From the NCBI RefSeq assembly GCF_024649945.1, contig NZ_JANKMS010000001.1, positions 1-64,000 on the forward strand: a stretch of 64,000 nucleotides of DNA, written 5' to 3'. Shown here piece by piece: positions 41,488-50,516 of the stretch; position 1 is the stretch's first letter; each line of letters starts with the position of its first letter. Origin of the DNA: Flavobacterium panacis (lineage in GTDB: Bacteria > Bacteroidota > Bacteroidia > Flavobacteriales > Flavobacteriaceae). The notes under the pieces were generated by a model. That model was not told where the DNA came from. It ran no database searches and worked only from the letters and a program-made list of their open reading frames with translations. A program made the translations under genes and the position numbers.

Positions 41488-41516
41488 TTTGTTCGGAAAT
41501 TGAATTTGTAAATTTG
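41488..41516 (+). promoter_or_regulatory. Promoter of the DUF2911 gene
   Basis: TTTG at 41488-41491, 17 bases, TAAATTTG at 41509-41516, 22 bases before the ATG at 41539. Confidence 0.6.
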
Positions 41517-41538
41517 AATAAAATAAAAAAACTGAATA

Positions 41539-42381
41539 ATGAAAAAAATACTTATTGCATTAGCCCTGATCTTAAGCCCATTAGTGTCAGAAGCACAAGT
41601 AAAAACACCACAAGCAAGTCCAAAAGGATATATTAAACAAACTGTAGGTTTAACGGATGTTGAAGTTACATACTCACGCCCAGGAGCAAGAGGAAGGGCT
41701 GTTTTCGGAAATTTAGTTCCATTTGGAAAATTATGGAGAACAGGAGCTAACGAAAATACAATTATCAATTTTGGAGACGATGTTGTTATTGACGGAAAAA
41801 CATTAAAAAAAGGTAAATACGCTATTTATACAGTTCCAAGAATTGAAAGCTGGGATGTTATTTTTTACCTTTCTACAGATAACTGGGGATTACCAGAAAA
41901 TTGGAGCGATGCTTACGTAGCTTTAAAAACAACTGTAAAAGAAGATGCATTACCAACTCCAGTTGAAACTTTTACAATCGGAATTAATAGTTTAGATCCA
42001 AATTTCGGATATTTAGAAATGGCTTGGGAAAACTCTCATGTTGCTTTAAAATTTGAAGTTCCAACAGCTAAAACAGCTATAGCAAGTATTGATAAAGCAC
42101 TAGCTGGTCCGACTTGGAATGATTATTTTGCTGCATCTCAATATTTATTTCAATCAAACGGAAATGTAGAAACTGCAAGAACTTATGTAGACAAAGCGTT
42201 AGATATGAGTTCAGACAAACCTTATTATGTAACAAGATTGAAATCGCAAATTCAGGCGAAACAAGGTGATAAAAAAGGAGCAATCGAAACAGCAAAAGCT
42301 TCTTTAGCATCTGCAGAAGCAGCAAACAACGCTGATTACGTAAAATTAAATAAAGACAGTATCGCTGAGTGGAGCAGATAA
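41539..42381 (+). CDS. Secreted DUF2911 protein
   Basis: 280 residues with a signal peptide (cut after S-E-A, about 20). DUF2911 core: V-E-V-T-Y-S-R-P-G-A-R-G-R near residue 48, W-R-T-G-A-N-E near 75, and K-G-K-Y-A-I-Y-T-V-P near 92. A C-terminal helical TPR-like part (about 190-280) follows. Function unknown; probably periplasmic. Confidence 0.85.
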   Translation: MKKILIALALILSPLVSEAQVKTPQASPKGYIKQTVGLTDVEVTYSRPGARGRAVFGNLVPFGKLWRTGANENTIINFGDDVVIDGKTLKKGKYAIYTVPRIESWDVIFYLSTDNWGLPENWSDAYVALKTTVKEDALPTPVETFTIGINSLDPNFGYLEMAWENSHVALKFEVPTAKTAIASIDKALAGPTWNDYFAASQYLFQSNGNVETARTYVDKALDMSSDKPYYVTRLKSQIQAKQGDKKGAIETAKASLASAEAANNADYVKLNKDSIAEWSR

Positions 42382-42420
42382 TAATTCTTCGAATTATAAA
42401 ATTTCAATAATATAAATTCC

Positions 42421-42457
42421 AAATTCCAAAGCTTTCGAGTTTTGGAATTTTTTTTTT
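42421..42457 (+). terminator. Terminator after DUF2911 gene (AAATTCC-family hairpin)
   Basis: AAATTCCAAA (42421-42430) pairs perfectly with TTTGGAATTT (42441-42450), followed by TTTTTTT. Same arm sequence as the lon terminator. Confidence 0.85.
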
Positions 42458-42501
42458 ACCCAAAAGCTAAGTTTTTTTAATCTATAATGACGTGGTAAAA
42501 G

Positions 42502-42546
42502 CGCAAAGTTCGCAAAGCTTTGTGTATAAATTTTGCGAACTTTGCG
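42502..42546. repeat. 15-bp perfect hairpin repeat (CGCAAAGTTCGCAAA type)
   Basis: CGCAAAGTTCGCAAA (42502-42516) and its exact reverse complement (42532-42546) around a 15-base loop, followed by related TTTGTGTCTTTGCGG units. It lies between two convergent genes and is too G/C-rich in its arms to be a plain terminator, so it looks like a dispersed flavobacterial spacer repeat. Confidence 0.65.
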
Positions 42547-42584
42547 TAATTCTTTGTGTCTTTGCGGTTAAATCTTAAATCAAT

Positions 42585-43211
42585 TTAGTTCATGCTTGGT
42601 GGTTCTGGAATCTTTATGGTTTTCTTGATTTTCTTTATTAAAAGATAAAAAGTAATTCCACCAAGAATAATAAGAAGAGCAATTTGAAACTGTCCGATAC
42701 TATTATTTTTATTATACATCGCATTGGCCGCAGCAAGTTTAGACTTTCCTTCTTTGATCTGAATCTGAGATAAGGATTCTAATGTTTTTAAGGCTTGTGT
42801 ACTAGAATAAGCGATTTTATCCCAGTTTTTATTTTCAACCTGATTGTTGATTTCTTTGCACGAACTTAAAAATATATCAAAATATTGTTTTTCTGTGTTC
42901 GTTAAAACCGTTTTAGCATATAAGTCATCAATATTGTGAATGATATCTAAGGTGTGAATAATTTCATCTTTTTTAATCTTATCATTCAAATCCAGTTTTT
43001 CTGCCTCTGCTTTTATAAAATGAAGTTGTTTGGAATACTGAAAAATATAATGCGCCACCACCAAACGATCTTTGTAAATCGCATTAATATTGTCATTTAC
43101 ATTCTTAGAATTCTGAAGCGTATTAAAATTCCCCAATAAAATTAGCAGCATTACAATTAATAGTATAAATGCGGCTTTGGTTTTATTGCTGTATTTTTTT
43201 AAATCTTTCAT
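42585..43211 (-). CDS. Membrane protein with MCP-type four-helix-bundle domain
   Basis: 208 residues from the ATG at 43211 (a TTG at 43217 would add two). First membrane helix at about 12-32, a helical periplasmic segment of about 140 residues resembling the four-helix-bundle ligand domain of chemoreceptors, and a second helix at about 172-190 followed by a short basic tail. No HAMP or signalling domain follows, so it is a sensor-like module without a known output. Fourth member of no clear operon; the neighbour at 43247 is 35 bases upstream. Confidence 0.65.
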   Translation of the reverse strand: MKDLKKYSNKTKAAFILLIVMLLILLGNFNTLQNSKNVNDNINAIYKDRLVVAHYIFQYSKQLHFIKAEAEKLDLNDKIKKDEIIHTLDIIHNIDDLYAKTVLTNTEKQYFDIFLSSCKEINNQVENKNWDKIAYSSTQALKTLESLSQIQIKEGKSKLAAANAMYNKNNSIGQFQIALLIILGGITFYLLIKKIKKTIKIPEPPSMN

Positions 43212-43246
43212 CTTCAATAATTTTAAAAATGTAAATACAAGTTATT

Positions 43247-43849
43247 TTAGAAAAACTTCTTTACTCTTGCCAATTCTATGTTTTTCACGCTTCCCAAAGG
43301 CGCAATTTGAATGGCATCATTTCCTTTTGTAAAATAAAAATAATACAAGCTATTGGCACTTATCAAATAAATCTGTTCCGATTTATCATCGTTAAAATTG
43401 ACTTTAGATTCGTATTTTATTTCATTTTCAAAAAGTTTATTTTTCATATAATAACCACCTGCCATACCATATCCAAGGAAAAAGGATAACAAAATGACTG
43501 CCAGTGATTTTATTGCAACACTATTATAGTAGCTCTTAGTCTCTTTTTCTGTTAATTCTGTTGTCGGTTTTAACTCAAACATTTTCTGTAGAAGTTTATT
43601 ACCGTGATGTTTTGCTAAAAATTTTGGAAGTTTAATATGCGTAAGAAACAATGAAATAATAGTAAACAGAATTATCGGATTTGAAGTAAACTCAGCAATC
43701 GGACTCATTAAAACATCTGTGATTGTAGAATATTTTAAAATGTTAATACCTAACTGATAATAGTAAATACTATCCTTCAAAATTCCCATCAAAATAAGAA
43801 ACAAGTAGCCAAAAGGCAGTAGTTTTTCTAAATCATCTGAAATTTTCAT
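43247..43849 (-). CDS. Membrane protein of unknown function
   Basis: 200 residues, four predicted membrane segments (about 12-30, 52-70 and 106-128, plus a weaker one near 30-45). The C-terminal 75 residues are soluble with I-Y-L-I-S-A-N-S-L-Y-Y-F-Y near residue 160. I do not recognise the family. It is followed by the four-helix-bundle gene on the same strand, so the two may be functionally linked. Confidence 0.5.
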   Translation of the reverse strand: MKISDDLEKLLPFGYLFLILMGILKDSIYYYQLGINILKYSTITDVLMSPIAEFTSNPIILFTIISLFLTHIKLPKFLAKHHGNKLLQKMFELKPTTELTEKETKSYYNSVAIKSLAVILLSFFLGYGMAGGYYMKNKLFENEIKYESKVNFNDDKSEQIYLISANSLYYFYFTKGNDAIQIAPLGSVKNIELARVKKFF

Positions 43850-44001
43850 TAATTTCTCCTGTTTAAAATTAATTTAGTTTTTGGAAGTAAATCGTAAAAA
43901 AAAGTTTTACAGTTTACTAAAATAATACTTTTTACTTACAATTTTAACAGAGAAGTATTGGTTTCAGAAATTATAGTTTTAAATATTTTTTTCAGGAGCT
44001 A

Positions 44002-44070
44002 ATTCCTGCTGTCCGCTATATCTTTTGTGCCGAACCCCGGCACAAAAGGATGCCGCTTCCATCAGGGCTA
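44002..44070 (-). ncRNA. Dispersed structured element, copy B (possibly Flavo-1-type)
   Basis: Minus-strand homologue of 23627-23696. Inner 10-bp stem CTTTTGTGCC/GGCACAAAAG (plus-strand arms 44022-44031 and 44039-44048), the same loop as copy A (GGGGTTC on the minus strand), and an outer CCTG/CAGG stem (plus-strand 44005-44008 and 44063-44066). The stem bases differ from copy A, yet pairing is retained. It lies in the 292-base gap between the unknown membrane protein and the symporter gene, and it is the only clear structure there. Confidence 0.65.
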
Positions 44071-44141
44071 GGGCATTAGGTTTATTTGGTTACAGATTTT
44101 TTTTAGTTAATGAAATTGCTTTCAATTATAGTCAAATCATG

Positions 44142-45866
44142 CTAATCCAATATTAATTCATTATCATTCTTGTCTCCTCTAAAGAATAAAAATTGCAATA
44201 TGATTGCCAGTACAATAGTTAACATTGCTCCAATGAAATTCAGCCATAAATAACCTAATTTTTCCTGATTGTAAACCATAAAATAGTAGATCACAAAAAT
44301 AGTTAACTGGCTAATGATGGCGCTAATAAACATTGGTTTTGCCTGAACTTTTTTAGAATAAAAAGCGACAAGAAATATCCCCAAAACAGTTCCATAAAAA
44401 ATAGAACCAATAATGTTTACAAGCTGAATTAAGTTTTCAAACAATGTTCCGACGCAAGCAAAAAGAATCGCTACAACTCCCCAAAAAAGCGTGAAAAACT
44501 TAGTTACATTCAGATAATGTTTTTCTGATTTTTCTTCTTTCTGATTTCGTTTGTAAATATCAATTGCGGTAGTTGAAGCCAATGCTGTTAAACCTGAAGC
44601 GGTCGAAGACATAGCAGCCGATAGAATTACAGCTAACAATAATCCGATAAGGCCTTTTGGCAAATAATTTAAAATAAAGTGAAAAAACACATAATCTTTA
44701 TCGTTCGTTTCAGCATTGCTATCTGCTCTTGAAATAATTTCTTTCGCTTTATCACGAAGATCTTTTTCTTTATTTGACAATGCAACCAATTCTTTACGCA
44801 GAATCGGATTGTCATAATCCTGATTCAACTGATCGATATACAATAAATTGATTACTTTTTTGTCTTCAGAAAGCTTTTCCAATTTATTCTCCAAAACTTT
44901 ATATTCTTCTTTATATGCCGATTTTTCAATTGTAGTTTTATTATTCGGATTGAAATTTAAAGGAACAGGATTAAACTGAAAAAATACAAAAACCATTACA
45001 CCGGTTAAAAGTATAAAGAATTGCATCGGAACTTTTAGAAGTCCATTCATAATCAATCCCATCTGACTTTCACGAACCGATTTTCCAGATAAATAACGTC
45101 CAACCTGAGATTGATCTGTACCAAAATAGGCGAGTGCCAGAAAGAAACCTCCTGTAATTCCGCTCCAAATGGTATATTTTTCCTCTGGATCAAAAGAGAA
45201 ATCAACGATATTCATTTTGTCATTTGCACCTGCAATATGAAGTGCACTGTTAAAAGTCATATCGTTTGGAAGATAATGTAAAATCAAGAAAAACGTAATA
45301 AACATTCCCGACATAATCACGAACATCTGTTGTTTCTGTGTTACGTTTACCGCTTTTGTTCCTCCAGAAAAGGTATAGATAATAACCATAACTCCAATGA
45401 TGATGTTCATTATAGTTAAGTTCCATCCCAAAAGAGCTGATAAAATAATGGCTGGTGCGTAAATCGTTAATCCAGTTCCAAGACCTCTTTGGACTAAGAA
45501 CAAAATGGCAGCAAGTGAGCGAGTTTTAACGTCAAATCTTTTTTCTAAAAATTCGTAAGCCGTATAAACTTTACTTTTATGATAAAGCGGAATAAAAGTC
45601 AAACAAATGACAATCATCGCAATTGGAAGTCCAAAATAGAATTGTACAAATCCCATTCCGTCATGATAAGCCTGTCCTGGAGTCGACAAAAATGTAATCG
45701 CACTCGCTTGAGTTGCCATCACAGAAAGACCAACAGTATACCAAGGTGTTTCGTTATTTCCTAAAATGAAATCTTCAACGTTCTTGCTTCCTCTGGTTTT
45801 CCATGAGCCGTATCCAACAATAAATAATAAGGTTACAATAAGTACGATCCAGTCAAATAGCTGCAT
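44142..45866 (-). CDS. Sodium:solute symporter (SSS family)
   Basis: 574 residues with about 14 transmembrane segments. SSS hallmarks: N-terminal W-I-V-L-I-V-T-L-L-F-I-V-G-Y-G and a G-Y-L/A-Y-F-G-T-D-Q-S-Q-V-G-R-Y pattern near residue 250. It has an unusual charged insertion of about 90 residues (about 300-395; K-L-E-K-L-S-E-D-K-K-V) that forms a probable coiled coil between membrane segments. Substrate unknown. It is the last gene of a three-gene unit with PIG-L deacetylase and a tiny membrane protein. Confidence 0.85.
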   Translation of the reverse strand: MQLFDWIVLIVTLLFIVGYGSWKTRGSKNVEDFILGNNETPWYTVGLSVMATQASAITFLSTPGQAYHDGMGFVQFYFGLPIAMIVICLTFIPLYHKSKVYTAYEFLEKRFDVKTRSLAAILFLVQRGLGTGLTIYAPAIILSALLGWNLTIMNIIIGVMVIIYTFSGGTKAVNVTQKQQMFVIMSGMFITFFLILHYLPNDMTFNSALHIAGANDKMNIVDFSFDPEEKYTIWSGITGGFFLALAYFGTDQSQVGRYLSGKSVRESQMGLIMNGLLKVPMQFFILLTGVMVFVFFQFNPVPLNFNPNNKTTIEKSAYKEEYKVLENKLEKLSEDKKVINLLYIDQLNQDYDNPILRKELVALSNKEKDLRDKAKEIISRADSNAETNDKDYVFFHFILNYLPKGLIGLLLAVILSAAMSSTASGLTALASTTAIDIYKRNQKEEKSEKHYLNVTKFFTLFWGVVAILFACVGTLFENLIQLVNIIGSIFYGTVLGIFLVAFYSKKVQAKPMFISAIISQLTIFVIYYFMVYNQEKLGYLWLNFIGAMLTIVLAIILQFLFFRGDKNDNELILD

Positions 45867-45869
45867 AAG

Positions 45870-45977
45870 TTATGAGTATAATTGCATGATTAAGAAAAAA
45901 ATAGCAATATAAATTGCATTAGCTACCAATACGTAAGTGTAGCTTTTTTTCCATTTTTTTTGTTTTTTAGCTTCCAT
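45870..45977 (-). CDS. Small membrane protein (35 aa) coupled to symporter
   Basis: A 35-residue ORF too short for routine calling. The first 12 residues are strongly basic (M-E-A-K-K-Q-K-K-W-K-K-S), followed by a single hydrophobic helix (about 14-33; Y-V-L-V-A-N-A-I-Y-I-A-I-F-F-L-I-M). It starts three bases after the PIG-L stop codon and ends three bases before the symporter start. Such spacing is hard to explain by chance. Small subunits are known for some SSS transporters (for example YhdT with PanF, DUF4212), but they are larger; the relation is inference. Confidence 0.7.
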   Translation of the reverse strand: MEAKKQKKWKKSYTYVLVANAIYIAIFFLIMQLYS

Positions 45978-45980
45978 GTT

Positions 45981-48512
45981 TTATTGCTTTATATCTTGTT
46001 TAGGAGCTTCAAGTGGTTGTTTCAACGAAATTATATTCGATAACAATCGGTAAGCACCAGAAACTCCTTCTGGTAATTCTCTAAAGAAACTTAAACCAGT
46101 GTAAATATAATATCCTTTTCCATATGGAGCGACTAATAACGCGCCATCTTTAGCCGATTCTCCTTTATCATGTGAAGAAATAATAGGAGTGAAGGCAGGA
46201 TCATATTCGTTTGGATAATACAAGCCTTGTTCCTGCGTCCAGCCTTCAAAATCTTTGCTGCTGATTTTATTTGGCGTGTTTAAAACAGGATGATTGGGTG
46301 CTAAGAAAGTAATTTTAGCATTTTCTTCTGTCACACGATCGTTTGATAATTTTAATGGATACGGCGCAATTTTATCGGTTACCAGTTTACCATTTGTATT
46401 GTATTGCACAATCATATTTTTACCGCTTTTCACAAAATTGAATAAAATACTTTGTTTGTTGGCTAAAGCACTTACGGTATTGTAAGCACGGATTCCAGTA
46501 ATAACGGTACTAAAAGAATCTAATCTTTCAGGTGTAATTTCTTCTGGTTTTAAAATAGAAACTTTATATCCCATTTGTTGTAAACTTTCTGGAACTTCGT
46601 CACCTGCACCCATTATGTAAGCAATAGCATCTCCGGAAGTTTTTAAATTAATTCGGATACATTTTGATTCTGCAGATTTCAAAACCATTTGTTTGGTAAT
46701 GTGACTGAAATCAATAATAGTCTGATCTTTATCAAAACGTTTACCATCAACAATAGCAACGCTTTTTGCAATCACTTCTTCTGGATTAACAGGAGGTGTT
46801 ACTTCAAAATAAAAAATCTGTTCGTTTCCTTTTTTATCCAATGCAAAAGGAATTTCTTTTGGAGAAACGTTCCAACTTTTTGGTAATTCTAATTCTAAAT
46901 TTCCTTTTACACCGTCTTTTCCGGCGCGAACTTTTACAGGAACCATTTTGCTTTTAGTATCTCTAAAAATCAAAACTCTTTCTAAAACAGAAGTTGTTAC
47001 TTCTGGAACGATATCAAGGAAATTATACATTTCGCCTTTTACGCCATCATTATATTTGTAAACGACAGTTCGTTCAAACGGAATTTCTACACCGTTTATT
47101 TTTACATTAAAAATGACTTTAGTATTTCTAATAATATCCGGGATACCAATGTTTTCCTGATTAGAAACGGTATACATTCCAACAGTTGCTTTTTCTTTCA
47201 ACCAATAAGGTTGCGTGTATTCTATATCAGCTGGAAGCTGTAATTGAAGGTTGATTTTTTGATCACTATTGTTCTTTAAAACACTATTTTGAGTTGTAGT
47301 TTTATTGTCTGGTAAAGTTGTAATGCTCACTAATTCCATATCTACAGAACATCTGTTGATTGCTTCAAGAGTTAGTTTTATAGTGCTTCCAGGAGTTGCT
47401 TCCTGTTCATTTGAAACGGCTTCTAAATATAAACCAGAGCAAGATGCAATGATATTTTTAATTGCCGCAGATTTAAGAGTTTTCCAATGCGTATCTTCTA
47501 AAGCTTCAATCATTGCATAAGCTTTAACTAAATCTGGGATACTGGCAGATGGATTACTGAAATTATACTTTGAAATAATTGACGAAATCAAATCTCCAAT
47601 TGGTTTTCCATTTTTAACACGGTTCCAGCTGGTATCAATTCCATCAAATAGATTGTCTTTTTCTTTAGGAGTTTCACCATTAATAAGTTCCAGATATTCT
47701 GTTTCATCACCACGAACTCCTGTACTTCCAAAACCTTGCGATTGATGACGGCTTCGGCTTAAAGCAGCAATTTCCTGATTAGATTTTCCGATTCCAGTAT
47801 AATAAACGCCTGTTTCTAATTTTGTGAATTTAGATTTATTGGCTGCATCAAATTTTTCCTGACTTCCATAAAACCACCAGGACGGATTAAAAAACTGTCT
47901 TTTTACCTGCCAAGGAGTTATATATTTTAACTGTTCAGGATAAACTTTAGGATCATTAGTTAATTTGAAACTTTCAACACTTAACATTGCTGATGATGTA
48001 TGGTGTCCATGAGTAGTTCCTGGAGAACGATGATCAAATCTATTGATGATAATATCCGGTTGAAATTTTCTGATAGTCCAAACTACATCTGCGAGAACTT
48101 TATTCTTATCCCAAATATCTAGAGTCTCATCCGGATTTTTTGAAAAACCAAAATCATTAGCGCGTGAGAAAAACTGTTCTCCGCCATCTATTTTTCTGGC
48201 TTCAATTAATTCCTGAGTTCTAATAACTCCTAACAATTCACGTAATTGCGATCCAATTAAATTTTGTCCTCCATCACCTCGGGTTAAAGATAAATAACCT
48301 GTTCTGGCATTCATATCATTAGCGAGATACGAAATCATTCTCGTGTTTTCATCATCAGGGTGAGCAGCAATATATAATACTGAACCTAAAAAGTTTAATT
48401 TTTTAATTTGATTATAAATTTCAACTGAATTTGGTTTTTGTGGCTGTTGCGCAAACGAAATCTGAAAACCTAAAAAAAACAAAAGAAAGATGTGAACCTG
48501 TATTTTTCGCAT
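45981..48512 (-). CDS. Secreted PIG-L family deacetylase, large form
   Basis: 843 residues with signal peptide (cut after S-F-A, about 21). The N-terminal 250 residues are a PIG-L (LmbE-like) zinc deacetylase: A-H-P-D-D-E (H51, D53, D54) and H-G-H-H (H168-H171). The rest is a long beta-rich region (roughly 350-640), then a C-terminal part (about 650-830) resembling a glutamine-amidotransferase-like fold (Y-N-T-N-G-K, G-W-T-Q-E-Q-G-L-Y-Y). PIG-L enzymes remove N-acetyl groups from GlcNAc derivatives. It leads the operon with the small membrane protein and symporter. Confidence 0.85.
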   Translation of the reverse strand: MRKIQVHIFLLFFLGFQISFAQQPQKPNSVEIYNQIKKLNFLGSVLYIAAHPDDENTRMISYLANDMNARTGYLSLTRGDGGQNLIGSQLRELLGVIRTQELIEARKIDGGEQFFSRANDFGFSKNPDETLDIWDKNKVLADVVWTIRKFQPDIIINRFDHRSPGTTHGHHTSSAMLSVESFKLTNDPKVYPEQLKYITPWQVKRQFFNPSWWFYGSQEKFDAANKSKFTKLETGVYYTGIGKSNQEIAALSRSRHQSQGFGSTGVRGDETEYLELINGETPKEKDNLFDGIDTSWNRVKNGKPIGDLISSIISKYNFSNPSASIPDLVKAYAMIEALEDTHWKTLKSAAIKNIIASCSGLYLEAVSNEQEATPGSTIKLTLEAINRCSVDMELVSITTLPDNKTTTQNSVLKNNSDQKINLQLQLPADIEYTQPYWLKEKATVGMYTVSNQENIGIPDIIRNTKVIFNVKINGVEIPFERTVVYKYNDGVKGEMYNFLDIVPEVTTSVLERVLIFRDTKSKMVPVKVRAGKDGVKGNLELELPKSWNVSPKEIPFALDKKGNEQIFYFEVTPPVNPEEVIAKSVAIVDGKRFDKDQTIIDFSHITKQMVLKSAESKCIRINLKTSGDAIAYIMGAGDEVPESLQQMGYKVSILKPEEITPERLDSFSTVITGIRAYNTVSALANKQSILFNFVKSGKNMIVQYNTNGKLVTDKIAPYPLKLSNDRVTEENAKITFLAPNHPVLNTPNKISSKDFEGWTQEQGLYYPNEYDPAFTPIISSHDKGESAKDGALLVAPYGKGYYIYTGLSFFRELPEGVSGAYRLLSNIISLKQPLEAPKQDIKQ

Positions 48513-48626
48513 GGTAAGAGTTAGATGTTTTTAGAATTGTTTCAAAAATACTAATTATTTTATGGAAGATTATTTAAATGAAATGTTAACGCACAATAAT
48601 TGTACCTTAAAACAGAAAGGAGCGCA

Positions 48627-48662
48627 AAAAAAAGCCGTTAGAAATGTTCTAACGGCTTTTTC
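48627..48662 (-). terminator. Terminator after LVIVD lipoprotein gene
   Basis: AAAAGCCGTTAGAA pairs with TTCTAACGGCTTTT, with T run on the minus strand. It lies in the gap before the PIG-L gene. Confidence 0.85.
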
Positions 48663-48681
48663 GTATTTTGAGTTTGAAATC

Positions 48682-50304
48682 TTATTTCAATTTATTTTCT
48701 GTATCTACATAATTTCCAGTAATAGTTACGCCAGATCCTTTTGTAACTTTTCCGTAGATTGTAATTGAAGACGTGCTGCCAACGAATTCAATTTTAGCAC
48801 CGCTGTTTAATAATAAATCTCCCCAGATTACAACTGAACCTTCAACAACCAATTTTGCATTGCTGTTGATTGTAAGTACCGTTGGATTGGTCTGAAGGAA
48901 TTTACCTTGAGATAAACTTCCTCTCATATTAAATGTACCACCACTGTTTAAAGTCAAATTACTTAAAACTGCGATAGAACCACAATGAGTTAAAACAGCT
49001 CCAGAATTCACAATTGCAGAATTAATTGCCGTTGCTCCTTGGTAAGATTTAACATCATTTGAATTCAAGATCAAATCTTTCCCTTGGTTATACAAACCAT
49101 AAGTTAGACAACTTGCAAATGTAGTGCTTGGTTTTTCCATTTTGATAATTTTCAAACCACCGGTTCCACTTGCAACATAAATGTAATTTCCACTTGATTT
49201 AACATAGTTTGAAGAACCTGCAATTCCAACAGATCCTAATAAACTAAGTTGAGTTCCAGATTGGTAAACATTTAATCCTAAAGCACCATTTGCAAGAAAT
49301 GCATAACCATCGTTTACAGAAACTGCATTGGTAACGTTATCTTCTGCAGCAGCTGGTATAGTAATAGTCTGTAATTTTACGCCACTATTAATATCATAAA
49401 CTCCAAGACCGTTTGGACCTTCAGAAACTAAAAGTTTTGTTCCGTCGATATCCATTGTTCTTTTCGCTCCGCTCACATCTACTGATGTTGAAAAACTTTT
49501 TTGTAAAGCAAGAGTAGAAAGATTGTAAATATTAACTCCTTTTGTTCCACTTAAAGTCACAACTTTATCAGAAGTTAAAGCAATCGAACGTAAATCTGCC
49601 ATTGCTGCTTTACTTGTTACAGCTTTTGTTGAAGCATTAATTTTAAATAAACTTCCGTTATCTCCAGTTACAGCAAAATAGTCAGAAGTATTAGCTGCAA
49701 CATCTGTTGTAACTCTGCTTTCTAAATAATTGGCTGTTGTTTTATCTGTAAGAAGACCAGAACTTAAAGGCATAATGTAAGCTACAGCAGGATTATTTTT
49801 TAATAAAGGATCTTTATCAACATCTTTTGCTGCTCCTAAAAGTAAGTTTCCGTTTGCATAAGTAATAGAAGTAATATCTGTATTCGGAATTAAAGCCGAT
49901 GTAACCAATTTTGGTTTGTAAGGATCTGAAACATCAATAACATCAACAGCTCCAGAATATACGTCACCTCTAGTGATATAAGATACGTAAGCATAGTTTC
50001 CGTTAACTGTAACATGACTTGCTTGTAATGTTCTTCCATTAGCATCAACTGGAGGTTTTACTTCTGCAATTTGAACAAGTGGAAAGTTCGTTACTGTGCT
50101 TTCTGCAGTTTTACCTGCCTGAGAAGCATTCTCTACTGAAATTACTCCAGAATTTGTATAATCAAGCCTTTTGTTTAAAGCATCTTGATCTGAAGTAATG
50201 GTAATGGCGTCTGACGATTGGTTGTTTCTGTTGTCGTCATTGTTGTCACATGCTATTAATAGTGACATCGCTAAAAATGAAATCAAATAAACATTCTTTT
50301 TCAT
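48682..50304 (-). CDS. LVIVD beta-propeller lipoprotein
   Basis: 540 residues. Lipoprotein signal with lipobox L-L-I-A-C (C about residue 19), then a short acidic/N-rich linker. Residues about 75-385 contain LVIVD-type propeller repeats (V-D-V-I-D-V-S-D-P-Y-K-P, A-Y-V-S-Y, Y-A-F-L-A-N-G-A-L-G-L). The C-terminal 130 residues are a parallel beta-helix-like run (N-S-G-A, T-L-N-S-G-G-T-F-N, L-L-N-S-G-A-K-I-E-F). An outer-membrane or surface lipoprotein is likely; function unknown. Confidence 0.78.
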   Translation of the reverse strand: MKKNVYLISFLAMSLLIACDNNDDNRNNQSSDAITITSDQDALNKRLDYTNSGVISVENASQAGKTAESTVTNFPLVQIAEVKPPVDANGRTLQASHVTVNGNYAYVSYITRGDVYSGAVDVIDVSDPYKPKLVTSALIPNTDITSITYANGNLLLGAAKDVDKDPLLKNNPAVAYIMPLSSGLLTDKTTANYLESRVTTDVAANTSDYFAVTGDNGSLFKINASTKAVTSKAAMADLRSIALTSDKVVTLSGTKGVNIYNLSTLALQKSFSTSVDVSGAKRTMDIDGTKLLVSEGPNGLGVYDINSGVKLQTITIPAAAEDNVTNAVSVNDGYAFLANGALGLNVYQSGTQLSLLGSVGIAGSSNYVKSSGNYIYVASGTGGLKIIKMEKPSTTFASCLTYGLYNQGKDLILNSNDVKSYQGATAINSAIVNSGAVLTHCGSIAVLSNLTLNSGGTFNMRGSLSQGKFLQTNPTVLTINSNAKLVVEGSVVIWGDLLLNSGAKIEFVGSTSSITIYGKVTKGSGVTITGNYVDTENKLK

Positions 50305-50460
50305 AAAATTAGATTTGAGTTTGAAAATTTGTGCAAATATATATCAATATCACATTAAACAAAGGTTAATATTTAAAAATACTTAGTTTAAACGCTTGTT
50401 TAATAGTGATTTATGATGAAGTTACAATTTTCAATTAAAATTTCAAAGTGAAAAAAGCAA

Positions 50461-50490
50461 AAAAAAGAGTATCATTTTATTGATACCCTT
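50461..50490 (-). terminator. Terminator after His/Asp-rich protein gene
   Basis: On the minus strand, GGGTATCA pairs with TGATACTC around ATAAAA and is followed by a T run. Confidence 0.75.
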
Positions 50491-50516
50491 TATATATTGA
50501 AAATTAAAGTTTTAGC

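Noticed and set aside
48562..48768. Plus-strand ORF before the LVIVD gene
   Set aside because: It runs through the strong hairpin at 48627-48662 and overlaps the 3' end of the minus-strand gene; composition is not protein-like.
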